From Sodalis praecaptivus (GTDB lineage Bacteria; Pseudomonadota; Gammaproteobacteria; Enterobacterales; Enterobacteriaceae): 64,000 bases of DNA. The notes beneath the pieces were generated by a model. That model had not been told where the DNA came from. It saw only the letters and a program-made list of their open reading frames with translations, and searched no databases. Shown here piece by piece: positions 1 through 10,866 of this stretch; the stretch's first letter is position 1, and every line of letters starts with the position of its first letter. Location: NCBI RefSeq assembly GCF_000517425.1, contig NZ_CP006569.1:682001-746000 (forward strand). The letters are read 5' to 3'. Position numbers and translations under genes: made by a program.

Positions 1-333
1 GCCGTTGATCGCCCGGCGGTGGAGCTGGGCGTACTGATAGCACAGGCGATGGTCGGCACCCTGCTCGGCATCCTGTTGTCCTATGCGTTTATTTCGCCGT
101 TGGCCTCGCTGCTGCGTTTAAAGAAAACTGAAACCGTCAAAGTGTTGCAGTGCATCAAAATCACGCTGCTCTCCAATTTGCATGGTTATGCGCCGCAAAT
201 CTCCATCGAATTTGGTCGTAAATCGCTGTTTACCACCGAGCGACCCTCGTTCCTTGAGCTGGAGAATCATGTCAAACAAGCGCGAGGACTGAACAAAGCG
301 GCGGCGCAGGATGGGGTGCAAGAAGCGGCGTAA
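1..333 (+). CDS. motA: Flagellar motor stator protein MotA, C-terminal part (5' end outside window)
   Basis: The reading frame is open from the first base, so this is the last 110 or so codons of a longer gene. The visible part begins at the end of the cytoplasmic loop, has a hydrophobic stretch typical of MotA transmembrane helices 3-4, and ends in a charged cytoplasmic tail. MotA forms the proton-conducting stator with MotB in the inner membrane. The stop codon overlaps the motB start by one base (TAATG), so the two are translationally coupled. The promoter and any flhDC genes lie upstream of the window. Confidence 0.93.
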   Translation, partial: AVDRPAVELGVLIAQAMVGTLLGILLSYAFISPLASLLRLKKTETVKVLQCIKITLLSNLHGYAPQISIEFGRKSLFTTERPSFLELENHVKQARGLNKAAAQDGVQEAA

Positions 334-1253
334 TGCAAAAGCCTATTATCATTGTTCGCAAGCGTAAACCCGCGCGTGCCTCGGGTGCGCATGCCGGCAG
401 TTGGAAAATCGTTTTCGCTGATTTTATGACCAGCATGATGGCCTTTTTTTTGGTCATGTGGCTGCTGGCGATCGCCAGCCCGCAGGAGCTGACGCGGCTG
501 GCCGAATACTTCCGCACGCCGCTGGAAGTGGCGCTCAACAAGGGCGAACGCAGCAGCTCGGATTTTAGTCCGATACCGGGCGGCGGGGAAGATCCCACCC
601 GTCAGGAAGGGAATGTGCATAAGGGGCTTGCCCCGTCGGAAGCCGGCCAGGACGCGGTAAAACTGAAGCGGCTGCGGGACGTATTGGAACAATTGATCGC
701 CAACGATCCCCGCCTGCAAAAGCTGCGTCCCCAGCTGCTTATCGATCTGGTGGAAGAAGGCTTGCGGATACAGATTATCGATAACCAGAATCGCCCGATG
801 TTCAGTACCGGCAGCGCGGAAGTCGCTCCCTATATGAGCGTGATCCTGCGCACCATCGCGCCGGTGCTCAATGATATTCCTTACAAGATTTCTATTTCGG
901 GCCATACCGACGCCACGCCTTATGCCAACGGCGGTCACGGTTACAGTAATTGGGAATTATCGGCGGACAGAGCCAACGCGTCGCGGCGGGAATTAGTGCT
1001 GGGCGGCCTGGCCGAAAACAAGGTGCTGGGAGTGGTAGGGATGGCGTCCACCATTAATCTGGATAATCAGCATCCCGACGCGGCCATCAACCGTCGCATC
1101 AGCCTGCTGGTCTTGAATAAGCGGACCGAGCGGTCTTTGGCTCATGAAAACGGCCAAAATCAGGATGTGCTTGTCGATGGCGCCGACGTGCGCCAGCGGC
1201 CGGACCTGCTGCACGACGTTTCCGCCGCGGACGGTGCTGCGCCGACAAAATGA
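333..1253 (+). CDS. motB: Flagellar motor stator protein MotB
   Basis: 306 residues (E. coli MotB has 308). A short basic N-terminus is followed by one transmembrane helix. Its proton-binding aspartate is D30 in a FADFMT motif, equivalent to E. coli D32. The C-terminal half is an OmpA-like peptidoglycan-binding domain with the GHTDATPY and NWELSADRA signatures near residues 191-215. Role: anchors the MotA/MotB stator to the cell wall and carries the proton path. It overlaps motA by one base and is followed by cheA after 25 bases, as in the enteric mocha operon. Confidence 0.96.
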   Translation: MQKPIIIVRKRKPARASGAHAGSWKIVFADFMTSMMAFFLVMWLLAIASPQELTRLAEYFRTPLEVALNKGERSSSDFSPIPGGGEDPTRQEGNVHKGLAPSEAGQDAVKLKRLRDVLEQLIANDPRLQKLRPQLLIDLVEEGLRIQIIDNQNRPMFSTGSAEVAPYMSVILRTIAPVLNDIPYKISISGHTDATPYANGGHGYSNWELSADRANASRRELVLGGLAENKVLGVVGMASTINLDNQHPDAAINRRISLLVLNKRTERSLAHENGQNQDVLVDGADVRQRPDLLHDVSAADGAAPTK

Positions 1254-1278
1254 ATTTTCCCATCGCAGAGGTGAAGCC

Positions 1279-3690
1279 GTGAGCATGGATCTGAGCGCTT
1301 TTTATCAGACTTTTTTTGATGAAGCCGATGAGCTGTTGGCCGACATGGAGCAGCATTTGCTGCAGCTGGATCCGCAAGTGCCGGACAGCGAGCAACTGAA
1401 CGCCATTTTCCGGGCTGCGCATTCCATCAAGGGCGGGGCGGGAACCTTCGGTTTCAGCGCATTGCAGGAGACCACGCACTTGCTGGAAAACCTGCTCGAT
1501 GAGGCGCGCCGCGGTGAGATGTCCCTGAATACCGACAGCGTCGATCTGTTTTTAAAGACCAAGGATATTATGCAGGATCAATTGGACGCCTACAAAATGG
1601 CCCAGCAACCCGATGAAGAGAGCTACCGGTATATTTGCGAAGCGCTTCGTGAACTGGCGCTGACGGCAAAAGGCGGCGATGGCGTCGCGTCGGCGCCGGC
1701 GGCCGAGGTCAGCGCCGGCGCGGTGGCCGCCGCGACGTCCGCAGACGACGATGTCGCCACGGCGGGCGCAGCGTCGGCGGGCGCCTGTCGTGCCAAGGCG
1801 GTTGCGGACGAACCGGTGCATGAGATCGTCTTGACTGGCCTGACCCCGCAGGAAATCACCTTGATGCGCGAGGAACTGGCGAATTTGGGGCACGTCCTCG
1901 CCGACAGCGAGAGCGAAAACGGCCTCAGCGTCCGCCTGCAAAGTACCCTGGGCGAGGAGGATATCGTCGCCGTACTGTGTTTCGTGCTGGAGCCGGAACA
2001 AATCCGATTTGCCCACGCTGGCGCGCCAATACAAACCGGACAGTGCGCCGACGAGCAGAACGTGGATGACCGGCCGGCGCCGGCCTGCACCCCCGGCGAT
2101 GCCGCGGCGTCTCCTGCACCCGCCGACGTCACCGCCGCCGGGCAAGCCAGCGTCGGAGAGGTGGACCGCGAGCAGGATTTTGCCGGCGCGCAAGCCGCCA
2201 TGGCCGCCGATATCAGCGCCGTCGCCGATGTTTCCGCCGCTGCCGATCTCGCCGCCGCAGACGGCGTGCCTGTCGTCGTCGCAGACGGCGTGCCTGTTGT
2301 CGCCGCAGACGGCGTGCCTGTTGTCGCCGCAGACGGCGTGCCTGTCGCCGCCGCAGACGGCGTGCCTGTTGTCGCCGCTGACGCCGTACCTGTCGCCGCC
2401 GCAGACGGCGTGCCTGTCGCCGGCGATGCACGGGATGTGGCGCCCGCGGGCCGGCAGGCGTCGACCGCCGTCCCCGCTGCTGCGCCAAAAATGGCGGTGA
2501 AGAGCACCGACGGCAGCATTCGCGTGGCGGTGGAGAAAGTGGACCAGCTAATAAACCTGGTAGGTGAACTGGTCATCACCCAATCCATGCTCGCGCAGCG
2601 TTCCAGCGAACTGGATCCCGCCCACTACAGTGAACTGCTTAACAGCATGGGGCAGCTCGAGCGCAACGCGCGCGATCTGCAAGAGTCGGTAATGTCGATT
2701 CGCATGATGCCGATGGAATACGTCTTCAGCCGTTTCCCGCGTCTGGTGCGCGATCTGGCCGCCAAACTCGGTAAAGAGGTGCGCCTGGAGATGCAGGGCA
2801 GCTCCACCGAACTGGATAAAAGCCTGATTGAGCGCATTATCGATCCCCTGACCCATCTGGTGCGCAACAGCCTCGATCACGGTCTGGAATCCCCCGCCGC
2901 CCGTCTGGCGGCCGGTAAATCTGCCGTCGGCACCCTGGTGCTGGCCGCCGAACACCAGGGGGGCAATATTTGTATCGAAGTGCGTGATGACGGCGCCGGC
3001 CTGAACCGGGCGAAAATTCTTGCCAAGGCCAGCGCCCAGGGCATGGCGGTTAGTGAACATCTCAGCGATGAGGACGTCGGCAGGCTGATTTTTGCCCCGG
3101 GCTTCTCCACCGCGGAAGCGGTAACCGATGTTTCCGGGCGCGGCGTGGGCATGGATGTGGTGAAGCGCAACATCCAGGCGATGGGCGGCCATGTGGATAT
3201 TCTGTTTGAAGCGGGCAAAGGCACCACCGTCCGTATTCTGCTGCCGCTGACGCTGGCCATCCTTGACGGAATGTCGGTACGGGTCAGCGATGAAGCGTTT
3301 ATTTTGCCGCTGAATACCGTCATGGAATCTCTCCAGCCCCAGGCGCAGGATCTCTATCGCATGGGCGGTGATGAACTGGTGCTACAGGTGCGCGGGGAAT
3401 ACCTGCCGCTGGTTGCGCTGCATCATGTGTTCAATGTTCCCGGCGCCAAAACCGATCCCACCGAGGGGATTGCGGTTATTTTGCAAAGCGCGGGACGCCG
3501 GTATGCGCTGCTGGTGGACCAGTTGGTCGGCCAGCATCAGATTGTGGTGAAAAATCTGGAAAGCAATTACCGCAAGGTGGCGGGCATTTCGGCCGCGACC
3601 ATTATGGGGGATGGCAGCGTGGCGCTGATTGTAGACGTTTCCGCTCTACAGCCTTTGAACCGTGACAAATGCCAGGTCAGCGCCGCTTAA
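1279..3690 (+). CDS. cheA: Chemotaxis histidine kinase CheA with expanded Ala-rich, repeat-bearing linker
   Basis: The start chosen is GTG at 1279, preceded by AGAGGTG; it gives the MSMD-type N-terminus of enteric CheA. An upstream in-frame start would run back into motB. P1 carries the phospho-accepting H48 in an RAAHSIKGGAGTF motif. A CheY/CheB-binding P2-like region, dimerisation helices (from about residue 417), the kinase N-box (about 524-536), G1 (about 569) and G2 GRGVGMD (about 620) follow, then a CheW-like P5. At 803 residues it is about 150 longer than E. coli CheA (654). The extra length is an Ala/Val/Asp-rich linker with seven octapeptide repeats. It autophosphorylates in complexes with receptors and CheW and passes phosphate to CheY and CheB. 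Confidence 0.96.
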   Translation: MSMDLSAFYQTFFDEADELLADMEQHLLQLDPQVPDSEQLNAIFRAAHSIKGGAGTFGFSALQETTHLLENLLDEARRGEMSLNTDSVDLFLKTKDIMQDQLDAYKMAQQPDEESYRYICEALRELALTAKGGDGVASAPAAEVSAGAVAAATSADDDVATAGAASAGACRAKAVADEPVHEIVLTGLTPQEITLMREELANLGHVLADSESENGLSVRLQSTLGEEDIVAVLCFVLEPEQIRFAHAGAPIQTGQCADEQNVDDRPAPACTPGDAAASPAPADVTAAGQASVGEVDREQDFAGAQAAMAADISAVADVSAAADLAAADGVPVVVADGVPVVAADGVPVVAADGVPVAAADGVPVVAADAVPVAAADGVPVAGDARDVAPAGRQASTAVPAAAPKMAVKSTDGSIRVAVEKVDQLINLVGELVITQSMLAQRSSELDPAHYSELLNSMGQLERNARDLQESVMSIRMMPMEYVFSRFPRLVRDLAAKLGKEVRLEMQGSSTELDKSLIERIIDPLTHLVRNSLDHGLESPAARLAAGKSAVGTLVLAAEHQGGNICIEVRDDGAGLNRAKILAKASAQGMAVSEHLSDEDVGRLIFAPGFSTAEAVTDVSGRGVGMDVVKRNIQAMGGHVDILFEAGKGTTVRILLPLTLAILDGMSVRVSDEAFILPLNTVMESLQPQAQDLYRMGGDELVLQVRGEYLPLVALHHVFNVPGAKTDPTEGIAVILQSAGRRYALLVDQLVGQHQIVVKNLESNYRKVAGISAATIMGDGSVALIVDVSALQPLNRDKCQVSAA
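2257..2424 (+). repeat. 24-bp tandem repeat, 7 units, inside cheA (octapeptide ADGVPVxA)
   Basis: Seven consecutive in-frame 24-bp units encode variants of ADGVPVVA; the sixth reads ADAVPVAA. They lie in the linker between the P2-like region and the dimerisation domain. Whole-codon periodicity means gain or loss of units would keep the frame. Adjacent sequence (Ala/Val/Asp-rich) is degenerate in the same style, suggesting older expansion. Confidence 0.95.
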
Positions 3691-3726
3691 TCTGATTTTC
3701 ACTCACGTCTAGTAAAAGGGTAAACC

Positions 3727-4218
3727 ATGGCAGGACTTGCAAATATGACGACATTAGCCGGCGAAAGCGCGGGCGAAGAATTTCTGGTGTTTACCCTGGG
3801 AAGCGAAGAGTACGGCATCGATATTCTCAAGGTTCAGGAAATCCGGGGTTACGACCAGGTGACGCGTATCGCCAATACGCCGGCCTTTATCAAAGGGGTC
3901 ACTAATCTGCGCGGCGTTATTGTACCCATTGTCGATCTACGGATTAAATTTGCGCAAAACGACGTCAGTTACAACGACAATACGGTAGTGATTGTGCTGA
4001 ACCTCCAGCAGCGGGTGGTGGGTATTGTGGTGGATGGCGTCTCCGATGTCCTGTCCCTGAGCGCCGATCAAATTCGGCCGGCGCCGCAATTTGCGGTCAC
4101 GCTGGCTACGGAATATTTGACCGGTCTGGGGGCGCTGGAAGACCGCATGCTGATCCTGGTGGATATTGAACGGCTACTCAGCAGCGAAGAGATGGCGCTG
4201 GTGGATAGCGTCGCCTAA
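3727..4218 (+). CDS. cheW: Chemotaxis coupling protein CheW
   Basis: 163 residues (E. coli 167). A single SH3-like CheW domain is recognisable from [19 protein letters not shown] and from [14 protein letters not shown]. It links receptor signalling tips to CheA P5. It follows cheA by 36 bases with an AAGGG ribosome site, and a strong terminator lies immediately downstream, closing the motA-cheW transcript. Confidence 0.97.
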   Translation: MAGLANMTTLAGESAGEEFLVFTLGSEEYGIDILKVQEIRGYDQVTRIANTPAFIKGVTNLRGVIVPIVDLRIKFAQNDVSYNDNTVVIVLNLQQRVVGIVVDGVSDVLSLSADQIRPAPQFAVTLATEYLTGLGALEDRMLILVDIERLLSSEEMALVDSVA

Positions 4219-4238
4219 AGGCACAGGATGGACAACCT

Positions 4239-4268
4239 AAGGCGGGAGCGGGGCTTCCGCCTTTTTTT
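4239..4268 (+). terminator. Rho-independent terminator after cheW
   Basis: An AAGGCGG...CCGCCTT stem, extended inward by GAGC/GCTT with one G-U pair, gives about 11 bp around a three-G loop. A run of Ts follows directly. It separates the motAB-cheAW transcript from the sigma-28-driven MCP operon. Confidence 0.9.
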
Positions 4269-4281
4269 CTGCCGCCGGGCA

Positions 4282-4308
4282 TAAAGTTTGGCGGGCCGAT
4301 GCCGATAA
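4282..4308 (+). promoter_or_regulatory. Sigma-28 (FliA) class 3 promoter for the MCP-che operon
   Basis: The sequence is TAAAGTTT, 11 bases, GCCGATAA, an exact match to the enteric FliA consensus, 31 bases before the first MCP start codon. It should drive the two receptors and probably cheRBYZ after flagellar hook completion. Confidence 0.93.
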
Positions 4309-4339
4309 AACAGCATTAGGTGAATCAGGAACAAATACA

Positions 4340-6028
4340 ATGTTAAACAGAATGAAAGTGGTTAACGTTATTTTAATCGCCCTGGTGTGCTATGGCTTGA
4401 TTCAAATAATTAGCGGCGGATTATTCTATTCGGTCCAGACGCAAGACAGACATCATTTTAACGTTTATCAAAATCTGCATAACCAGCAGGCACAGCTTAG
4501 CGCCAGCTGGGTAGCGATCCTCCAGGCGCGCGACGGCTTCAATCAGGCGCGTATTTCGGTACTTAACGGCGCCAGCCCGGAAGATCTGCGCCGGCAAACC
4601 ACGGCCGCGCTGGAGGCGCTGGGGAATGCGCAGAAAACCTTTAGCCGCTTCGCCGCGATGGTGCAGTCTGATAAGACGACACCCGACAATTTCGCTACCC
4701 TGCAAAGCGCCTTTACCCGCCTCCATGAGCAGCTGAAGCAGGCCGCCATATCGCTTCGAGACAGCGGCGACGATACCGTCGACGGCGCAGCGCTACAGGC
4801 GCCGCTCACGCAGTTCGACGGCGCCTATCGCCAGTATCTGAACGGTAATGACCGCCAATTCTCGCAGGCGGTGGTGCAAACCGGTCACATTATTTACCGC
4901 TCGGTGGCCATCATGCTCGGGATTTTCCTCTGCGCGGTAGCGGTTGGCGTGGTGTTATGGCTCGCCATCAGCCGGGTGCTGATGACGCCGCTGCATCGCA
5001 TTATCGAACATATTCAGCGTATTGCCGCGGGCGATTTGACGGAGCCTCTGGCCATCGACAGCCACAATGAGATGGGAACGCTGGCGCACAATGTGCGTCA
5101 GATGCAGCAGAGCCTCATCGATACCGTACGGGCGGTGCGCGGCAGCGCCGACGGCATTTATCGCGGCACCGGCGATATCGTCGCCGGCAACAACGATCTG
5201 TCCGCGCGCACCGAACAGCAGGCGTCGGTGCTGGAAGAGACGGCCGCCAGCATGGAACAGTTGACCGCCACCGTGAAGCAAAACGCCGATAACGCGCGGC
5301 AGGCGAAACAGTTGGCGATGAATGCCTCGGACACCGCGCGGCACGGCGGTAAAGTGGTGGATAACGTCGTCCACACCATGCAGGACATTGCCGGCAGTTC
5401 GCAGAAAATCGCCGATATTACCGGCGTGATTGACGGCATCGCTTTCCAGACTAATATCCTGGCGCTGAACGCGGCGGTGGAGGCGGCCCGCGCCGGCGAG
5501 CAGGGCCGCGGCTTTGCGGTGGTGGCCGGCGAGGTGCGTAATCTGGCCCAGCGCAGCGCGCAGGCCGCCAAGGAGATCAAAACCCTTATCGACGATTCTG
5601 TCAGCCGGGTGGAAGAGGGCTCGGTTTTGGTGGAAAGCGCCGGCGAAACCATGCAGGAAATCGTTACGGCGGTGACCCGCGTTACCGACATTATGGGTGA
5701 GATCTCCTCCGCGTCCGATGAACAGAGCCGCGGTATCGATCAAGTTGGCCAGGCGGTTATCGATATTGACCGCGCCACATCGCAAAATGCCGCCATGGTG
5801 CAGCAATCCGCCGCCGCGGCGGTGAATTTGCAGCAGCAGGCCGAACGGCTTACCCATGCGGTGTCGGTGTTCCATCTGGAAACGACCGCCGCGCCGGCGG
5901 ACGTCGGGCAGAAACCGACCCCCGCAGCGCAAACCCCCGCCCGCAAACCCGAGGCCGCAACCAGCCGGGCGCCGGCGCGCGCGCCGGTCAGCGCCGCCCT
6001 GTCGGCGGACAACTGGGAAAGTTTTTAA
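4340..6028 (+). CDS. Methyl-accepting chemotaxis protein with CheR-tethering pentapeptide (Tsr/Tar class)
   Basis: 562 residues. TM1 spans about residues 7-32, a periplasmic four-helix ligand-binding domain spans about 33-187, and TM2 about 188-214. A HAMP domain and a long coiled-coil signalling domain follow, with the conserved tip ([20 protein letters not shown] region) at about 368-400. The chain ends in NWESF, matching the NWETF/NWESF docking site for CheR and CheB of high-abundance enteric receptors. The ligand cannot be read from sequence. It is the first gene after a perfect sigma-28 promoter. Confidence 0.94.
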   Translation: MLNRMKVVNVILIALVCYGLIQIISGGLFYSVQTQDRHHFNVYQNLHNQQAQLSASWVAILQARDGFNQARISVLNGASPEDLRRQTTAALEALGNAQKTFSRFAAMVQSDKTTPDNFATLQSAFTRLHEQLKQAAISLRDSGDDTVDGAALQAPLTQFDGAYRQYLNGNDRQFSQAVVQTGHIIYRSVAIMLGIFLCAVAVGVVLWLAISRVLMTPLHRIIEHIQRIAAGDLTEPLAIDSHNEMGTLAHNVRQMQQSLIDTVRAVRGSADGIYRGTGDIVAGNNDLSARTEQQASVLEETAASMEQLTATVKQNADNARQAKQLAMNASDTARHGGKVVDNVVHTMQDIAGSSQKIADITGVIDGIAFQTNILALNAAVEAARAGEQGRGFAVVAGEVRNLAQRSAQAAKEIKTLIDDSVSRVEEGSVLVESAGETMQEIVTAVTRVTDIMGEISSASDEQSRGIDQVGQAVIDIDRATSQNAAMVQQSAAAAVNLQQQAERLTHAVSVFHLETTAAPADVGQKPTPAAQTPARKPEAATSRAPARAPVSAALSADNWESF

Positions 6029-6071
6029 GCGTATTGATTTATCTTTTTGTAGCTACGGCAAGGGGTTTTCG

Positions 6072-7691
6072 ATGTTATCGCGTATTAAAATTTCCACCAG
6101 TCTGGTGGTGTTGGTGGTGCTGTTTGGCCTGATGCAGGTGGTGGTAGCGGCGGTTTCCTACTACAACCTGCGCAGCGGTACCGAGCTTAATCAGAGCGTG
6201 CAACTGGTCAATCAGCAGCGCAACAACCTGAACCAGACCTGGTCCAGTCTGTTGCAAACCCGCAACACCCTGAACCGGGCGGCAACGCGTTATGTTTACC
6301 ACAGCCCGCTGACGATGATTACGCCGCTGATGGATAGCGCTAAACAAACGCTCGCCGAGGCGGAAAAGCAATTCAAAACTTACAGCACCCTGCCGGCCGG
6401 CGACAGTCGCGAACAGCTCCTGCATGAGCGGACCGTCCAGGCATTTAACGGACTGACCGAAAACCTGCAAGGATTAATTGATTTTCTCGATAACGGCAAC
6501 GTCGATGCCTTTATCGACAGCCCGACCCAGGGATCGCAGGATGTGTTTGAAAACGCGCTGAAGGCCAACTTGTCGTCGCTCGATGCCCGCATTGACGTAG
6601 CGGGTAAAGAAATCGTCGATATCAATGTGTACTCCGGCTGGCTTAATGGCGTCTTTGTTTGTGTCGCGCTGGGGCTGGCGGTGCTGGCCCTGTTCTGGCT
6701 GAAACGGCTGTTGCTGCAGCCGCTGAGCGAGATGCGCGATCACTTTGACGCTATCGCCCGCGGCAATTTGAGCCGGCATATTCAGGTCCACGGCAGTAAT
6801 GAAATCAGCCAGCTGTTTCGTCAGTTGCAAATGATGCGCGATGAACTGGCGGGTACGGTTACGGCGGTCCGCAACGGCACCGATGCGATGTTGAGCGGCG
6901 TGTCGGAAATTATCGCCAGCAACAATGACCTGTCCTCGCGCACTGAGCAGCAGGCGGCGTCGCTGGAGGAAACCGCCACCAGTATGGAACAGCTCACCTC
7001 CACCGTGAAACAGAACGCCGGCAATGCCCATCAGGCGAGCGATCTGGCCAGGGCGGCCTCTTCGGCGGCCAACAAGGGTAATGCCATCACCGGCGATGTG
7101 GTGAAACATATGGCCGAAATCAACGCCAGTTCGCTGAAGATAGGCGATATCATCGGCGTGATTGACGGTATCGCTTTCCAGACCAACATCCTGGCGCTGA
7201 ACGCGGCGGTGGAAGCGGCGCGCGCCGGCGAACAGGGACGGGGGTTTGCGGTGGTGGCCGGCGAGGTGCGCAATCTGGCGCAGCGCAGCGCCCAGGCGGC
7301 AAAGCAAATCAAAGGTTTGATCGATGAATCGGTCAGCCGGGTACAGCAGGGATCGCGCATGGTGACCGCCGCCGGCGATACCATGAACGAAATAGTGCGC
7401 TCGGTTACCCGCGTGTCGGACATTATGGGCGAGATCGCTTCCGCTTCCGACGAGCAAAGCCGCGGCATCGACCAAGTGGCGACCGTCGTCATCCAGATGG
7501 ATACCGTTACCCAGCAAAACGCCGCGCTGGTGCAGCAAACCGCTGCCGCTTCGGAAGCGTTGGGCGCGCAGGCGGAAGCGCTGATGCAGAATGTGCAGGT
7601 CTTTACGTTGCAATCCGATGCGACCGTGGCGCAAGGGGAGTCCACGCATGCCGGCGGCAGTCCGCAGCCTCTGCAAACGCTGGCCGTCTGA
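6072..7691 (+). CDS. Methyl-accepting chemotaxis protein lacking the C-terminal pentapeptide
   Basis: The start is ATG at 6072; upstream in-frame codons overlap the preceding gene. 539 residues with TM1 at about 8-33, a periplasmic domain, TM2 at about 195-215, HAMP and a signalling domain. Its tip is nearly identical to the upstream receptor, which points to tandem duplication with diverged sensor domains. It ends in LQTLAV with no NWETF-type motif, as in low-abundance receptors such as Tap or Trg. Its methylation would then depend on neighbouring receptors in mixed arrays. Confidence 0.94.
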   Translation: MLSRIKISTSLVVLVVLFGLMQVVVAAVSYYNLRSGTELNQSVQLVNQQRNNLNQTWSSLLQTRNTLNRAATRYVYHSPLTMITPLMDSAKQTLAEAEKQFKTYSTLPAGDSREQLLHERTVQAFNGLTENLQGLIDFLDNGNVDAFIDSPTQGSQDVFENALKANLSSLDARIDVAGKEIVDINVYSGWLNGVFVCVALGLAVLALFWLKRLLLQPLSEMRDHFDAIARGNLSRHIQVHGSNEISQLFRQLQMMRDELAGTVTAVRNGTDAMLSGVSEIIASNNDLSSRTEQQAASLEETATSMEQLTSTVKQNAGNAHQASDLARAASSAANKGNAITGDVVKHMAEINASSLKIGDIIGVIDGIAFQTNILALNAAVEAARAGEQGRGFAVVAGEVRNLAQRSAQAAKQIKGLIDESVSRVQQGSRMVTAAGDTMNEIVRSVTRVSDIMGEIASASDEQSRGIDQVATVVIQMDTVTQQNAALVQQTAAASEALGAQAEALMQNVQVFTLQSDATVAQGESTHAGGSPQPLQTLAV

Positions 7692-7730
7692 CCGGACAAC
7701 GCCCGCCCGCGCGTAAAGTGAGACCTGTTT

Positions 7731-8588
7731 ATGCCCAACCAAAGACGTGCTTTTTCCCGCAACGTGTTTTCGGCGGAGCGCGTGACGTTATCGGATGCGC
7801 AGTTTCAACGCATCAGTCAATTAATTTATCAACGGGCCGGCATTGTGCTGGCCAGCCATAAGCGTGACATGGTGTTCAACCGCCTGGTCAGGCGCCTGCG
7901 GGCGCTGGGGTTGCCGGACTTTGCCAGCTATCTGGCCCGTCTGGATGCCGACGCTCGCAGCGGCGAATGGCAGGAATTTATCAATGCGCTCACCACCAAT
8001 CTGACGCAGTTTTTCCGTGAGGCCCATCACTTTCCGGTGCTGGCCCGCCATGCCCGCGATCGCCCGGCGGGCTACAGCGTCTGGAGCGCCGCGGCCTCGA
8101 CGGGGGAGGAGCCCTATTCCATCGCCATGACCCTGCAAGAGACGCTGGGGGCGGGTAATCAGGCGCAGATCCTCGGCAGCGACATCAATTCGCGGGTGCT
8201 GGAGACGGCGCGCAACGGCATCTACCGCGAAGAAGATCTGCGCGGGTTGAGCCTACTGCAACGTCAGCGTTTTTTCCTGCGCGGCACCGGCCCCCAGCAG
8301 GGAATGGCGCGGGTGCGGCCGGAGCTGGTGGCGCGGGTACGTTTTATCGCGCTGAATTTGCTGGCGCCCGAGTGGGAACTTCCCGGGCCGTTTGACGCCA
8401 TTTTTTGCCGTAATGTCATGATTTACTTCGATAAGCAGACACAAGGGCAAATATTGCGTCGCTTCGTGCCTTTGCTCAAGCCCGGTGGACTGCTGTTTGC
8501 CGGCCATTCGGAAAATTTCAGCCAGATCAGCCGCGATTTTACCCTGCGCGGTCAGTCGGTCTATGTTTTGGCGAGGGAGACAGCATGA
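7731..8588 (+). CDS. cheR: Chemotaxis protein methyltransferase CheR
   Basis: 285 residues (E. coli 286). A helical N-terminal domain is followed by a Rossmann-type SAM-binding domain. The motif [13 protein letters not shown] lies near residue 121, and [13 protein letters not shown] near 223 is also typical. It methylates receptor glutamates using S-adenosylmethionine. Its stop overlaps the cheB start by four bases (ATGA), so the adaptation enzymes are co-translated. Confidence 0.97.
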   Translation: MPNQRRAFSRNVFSAERVTLSDAQFQRISQLIYQRAGIVLASHKRDMVFNRLVRRLRALGLPDFASYLARLDADARSGEWQEFINALTTNLTQFFREAHHFPVLARHARDRPAGYSVWSAAASTGEEPYSIAMTLQETLGAGNQAQILGSDINSRVLETARNGIYREEDLRGLSLLQRQRFFLRGTGPQQGMARVRPELVARVRFIALNLLAPEWELPGPFDAIFCRNVMIYFDKQTQGQILRRFVPLLKPGGLLFAGHSENFSQISRDFTLRGQSVYVLARETA

Positions 8589-9634
8589 ACAAAATTCGCG
8601 TCATGTGCGTGGACGATTCTGCCATGATGCGGCAGCTCATGACCGAAATAGTCAATAGCTTTGCCGATATGGAAATGGTGGCCACCGCGCCGGACCCGCT
8701 GATTGCCCGGGATTTGATTAAGCGGTTGAATCCGGCCGTATTGACGCTGGATGTGGAAATGCCGCGCATGGACGGCCTGGATTTCCTGGAAAAACTGATG
8801 CGTCTGCGGCCGATGCCGGTGGTGATGGTGTCCTCGCTCACCGGACGGGGCTCGGAAATCACGCTGCGCGCCCTGGAGCTGGGCGCGGTGGATTTCGTGA
8901 CGAAACCGCAGCTGGGACTACGCGACGGCATGCTGCAATATCGGGAGATTATCGGCGAGAAGATTCGTACCGCGGCCCGCGTCCGCCTACCGCCGCAGCG
9001 ACCGAAAACGTCGGCGCCGGTGGTCCTGGAGGGGCCGCTGCTCAGCAGCGAAAAGCTGTTCGCCATCGGCGCGTCCACCGGCGGCACCGAGGCCATCCGC
9101 CACGTGCTGGAGCCGTTGCCGGTGACCAGTCCGGCGCTGCTGATTACCCAGCATATGCCCGCCGGCTTCACCTGTTCTTTCGCCAACCGGCTTAACAAGC
9201 ATTGCCAAATCGCGGTGAAAGAGGCGGAGGAAGGGGAACGGGTGCTGCCGGGACACGCCTATATCGCCCCGGGCGCCCGCCATATGGAACTGGCGCGCAG
9301 CGGCGCCAATTATCTGATCCGGCTGCACGATGGTTCGCCGGTCAACCGCCACCGTCCCTCGGTGGACGTGCTGTTCCATTCCGTAGCGAAATTCGCCGGC
9401 CGCAACGCCGTCGGTGTCATTTTGACCGGGATGGGCAACGATGGCGCGGCGGGTTTGCTGGCGATGCGCCAGGCGGGCGCCTGGACGCTGGCCCAGGACG
9501 AGGCGAGCTGCGTGGTCTACGGCATGCCGCGCGAGGCGGTAGCGCTGGGCGCCTGCAATGAAGTGGTGCCGCTGGGGCAGATGAGCCAGCGGATGCTGGC
9601 GCAAATCAGTACCGCTCAGGCGTTACGAATCTAG
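8585..9634 (+). CDS. cheB: Chemotaxis response regulator and glutamate methylesterase CheB
   Basis: 349 residues, the same as E. coli. The receiver domain carries the acid pair D10/D11 and phospho-acceptor D56. The esterase domain has catalytic S164 in [11 protein letters not shown]190 in TQHMPAG and D286 in TGMGNDGA. It removes receptor methyl groups and deamidates glutamines when phosphorylated by CheA. Confidence 0.98.
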   Translation: MNKIRVMCVDDSAMMRQLMTEIVNSFADMEMVATAPDPLIARDLIKRLNPAVLTLDVEMPRMDGLDFLEKLMRLRPMPVVMVSSLTGRGSEITLRALELGAVDFVTKPQLGLRDGMLQYREIIGEKIRTAARVRLPPQRPKTSAPVVLEGPLLSSEKLFAIGASTGGTEAIRHVLEPLPVTSPALLITQHMPAGFTCSFANRLNKHCQIAVKEAEEGERVLPGHAYIAPGARHMELARSGANYLIRLHDGSPVNRHRPSVDVLFHSVAKFAGRNAVGVILTGMGNDGAAGLLAMRQAGAWTLAQDEASCVVYGMPREAVALGACNEVVPLGQMSQRMLAQISTAQALRI

Positions 9635-9670
9635 AGCCCGGCCAGGGTACAGACGTTGTAAGGAGGAGTC

Positions 9671-10060
9671 ATGGCAGATAAAGAACTCAGGTTTCTGGTG
9701 GTGGACGATTTCTCCACCATGCGGCGCATTGTGCGCAACCTTTTAAAGGAATTGGGATTTAATAATGTTGAAGAGGCCGAGGACGGCGCCGATGCGCTGG
9801 TCAAGCTAAAAGCGGCGCCGTTTGATTTCGTGATATCCGACTGGAATATGCCCAACATGGATGGATTGTCTTTGCTACAGGCCATCCGCGCCGACGGCGC
9901 TATGGCGGCGATGCCGGTGTTAATGGTCACCGCGGAAGCCAAAAAGGAAAATATCGTCGCGGCGGCGCAGGCGGGCGCCAGCGGCTATGTGGTGAAGCCG
10001 TTTACCGCGGCAACCCTTGAGGAAAAACTGAGCAAAATCTTCGATAAGCTGGGCATGTAA
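9671..10060 (+). CDS. cheY: Chemotaxis response regulator CheY
   Basis: 129 residues, identical in length to E. coli CheY. It has the acid pocket D12/D13, phospho-acceptor D57, T87, Y106 and K109. Phosphorylated CheY binds the LSQAEIDALL segment at the N-terminus of FliM (present here at the other end of the locus) and switches rotation. AGGAG precedes the start. Confidence 0.98.
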   Translation: MADKELRFLVVDDFSTMRRIVRNLLKELGFNNVEEAEDGADALVKLKAAPFDFVISDWNMPNMDGLSLLQAIRADGAMAAMPVLMVTAEAKKENIVAAAQAGASGYVVKPFTAATLEEKLSKIFDKLGM

Positions 10061-10072
10061 CCAGGAGCGACC

Positions 10073-10708
10073 ATGACGACCCCAATGGATATCTCAGACG
10101 CTAACGGCACGGATATCATCGCCCGTATCGGTCAGTTGACCCGCATGCTGCGCACCAGTCTGCGCGAGCTGGGGCTGGAGCAGGCGATCGCGCAGGCGGC
10201 CGAGGCCATCCCCGATGCGCGTGACCGGCTGGATTACGTGGTGCAAATGACCGCCCAGGCGGCCGAACGGGCGCTGAACTGCGTAGAGGCGGCGCAGCCG
10301 CGCCAAACCGCGCTTGAGCAGGGCGCGCGCGCGCTCACCGCGCGCTGGGATGCGTGGTTCGCCGAGCCGATGCCGCTAGAGCACGCCCGCGAGCTGGTGG
10401 ATGAAACGCGCCAGTATCTGGCCGGCGTACCGGCGCATACCGCCTTTACCCACGCTCAGCTGCTGGAAATAATGATGGCGCAGGATTTCCAGGATCTGAC
10501 CGGCCAGGTGATAAAACGCATGATGGATGTGGTGCAGGAAATTGAAAAACAGCTGCTGATGGTACTGCTGGAAAACATGCCCGAGAAGCCGGCCCAGCCG
10601 CGGGATAGCGAGCGGCTGCTTAACGGACCGCAGATGGATCATAGCGCCGCCGGCGTGGTGGCGAATCAGGATCAGGTGGACGACCTGCTCGATAGCCTCG
10701 GCTTTTGA
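10073..10708 (+). CDS. cheZ: CheY-phosphate phosphatase CheZ
   Basis: 211 residues (E. coli 214). The catalytic helix motif [16 protein letters not shown] places the active glutamine at Q145 (E. coli Q147). The C-terminal [12 protein letters not shown] is the CheY-binding helix. It is all-helical and dephosphorylates CheY-P. Last gene of the MCP-che operon, 12 bases after cheY. Confidence 0.97.
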   Translation: MTTPMDISDANGTDIIARIGQLTRMLRTSLRELGLEQAIAQAAEAIPDARDRLDYVVQMTAQAAERALNCVEAAQPRQTALEQGARALTARWDAWFAEPMPLEHARELVDETRQYLAGVPAHTAFTHAQLLEIMMAQDFQDLTGQVIKRMMDVVQEIEKQLLMVLLENMPEKPAQPRDSERLLNGPQMDHSAAGVVANQDQVDDLLDSLGF

Positions 10709-10763
10709 TCCCCTATTATTAGAACCGGCTCGCCGGCGTCCTGCGGCGCCGGGCTATCCGCTG

Positions 10764-10815
10764 AATAGCCCGTGGTTTGGCCCTCTGTTCATGCCATAAA
10801 AAAGGCGCCTTTTTT
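10764..10815 (+). promoter_or_regulatory. cheZ-flhB intergenic control region: AATAGCC box and A6-GGCGCC-T6 palindrome
   Basis: AATAGCC at 10764-10770 resembles the conserved half of FlhD4C2 sites, and the same heptamer occurs before flgB and fliE in this window. AAAAAAGGCGCCTTTTTT at 10798-10815 is a perfect 18-bp palindrome. It could act as a weak terminator for cheZ, although its GC core is small. The flhB class 2 promoter is expected here, but I cannot place its -10 box with confidence. Confidence 0.35.
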
Positions 10816-10866
10816 GGCATTCTTACGCCCATTATTCCTACCGGCGTTGTGCTAGCGGAATCCTGG

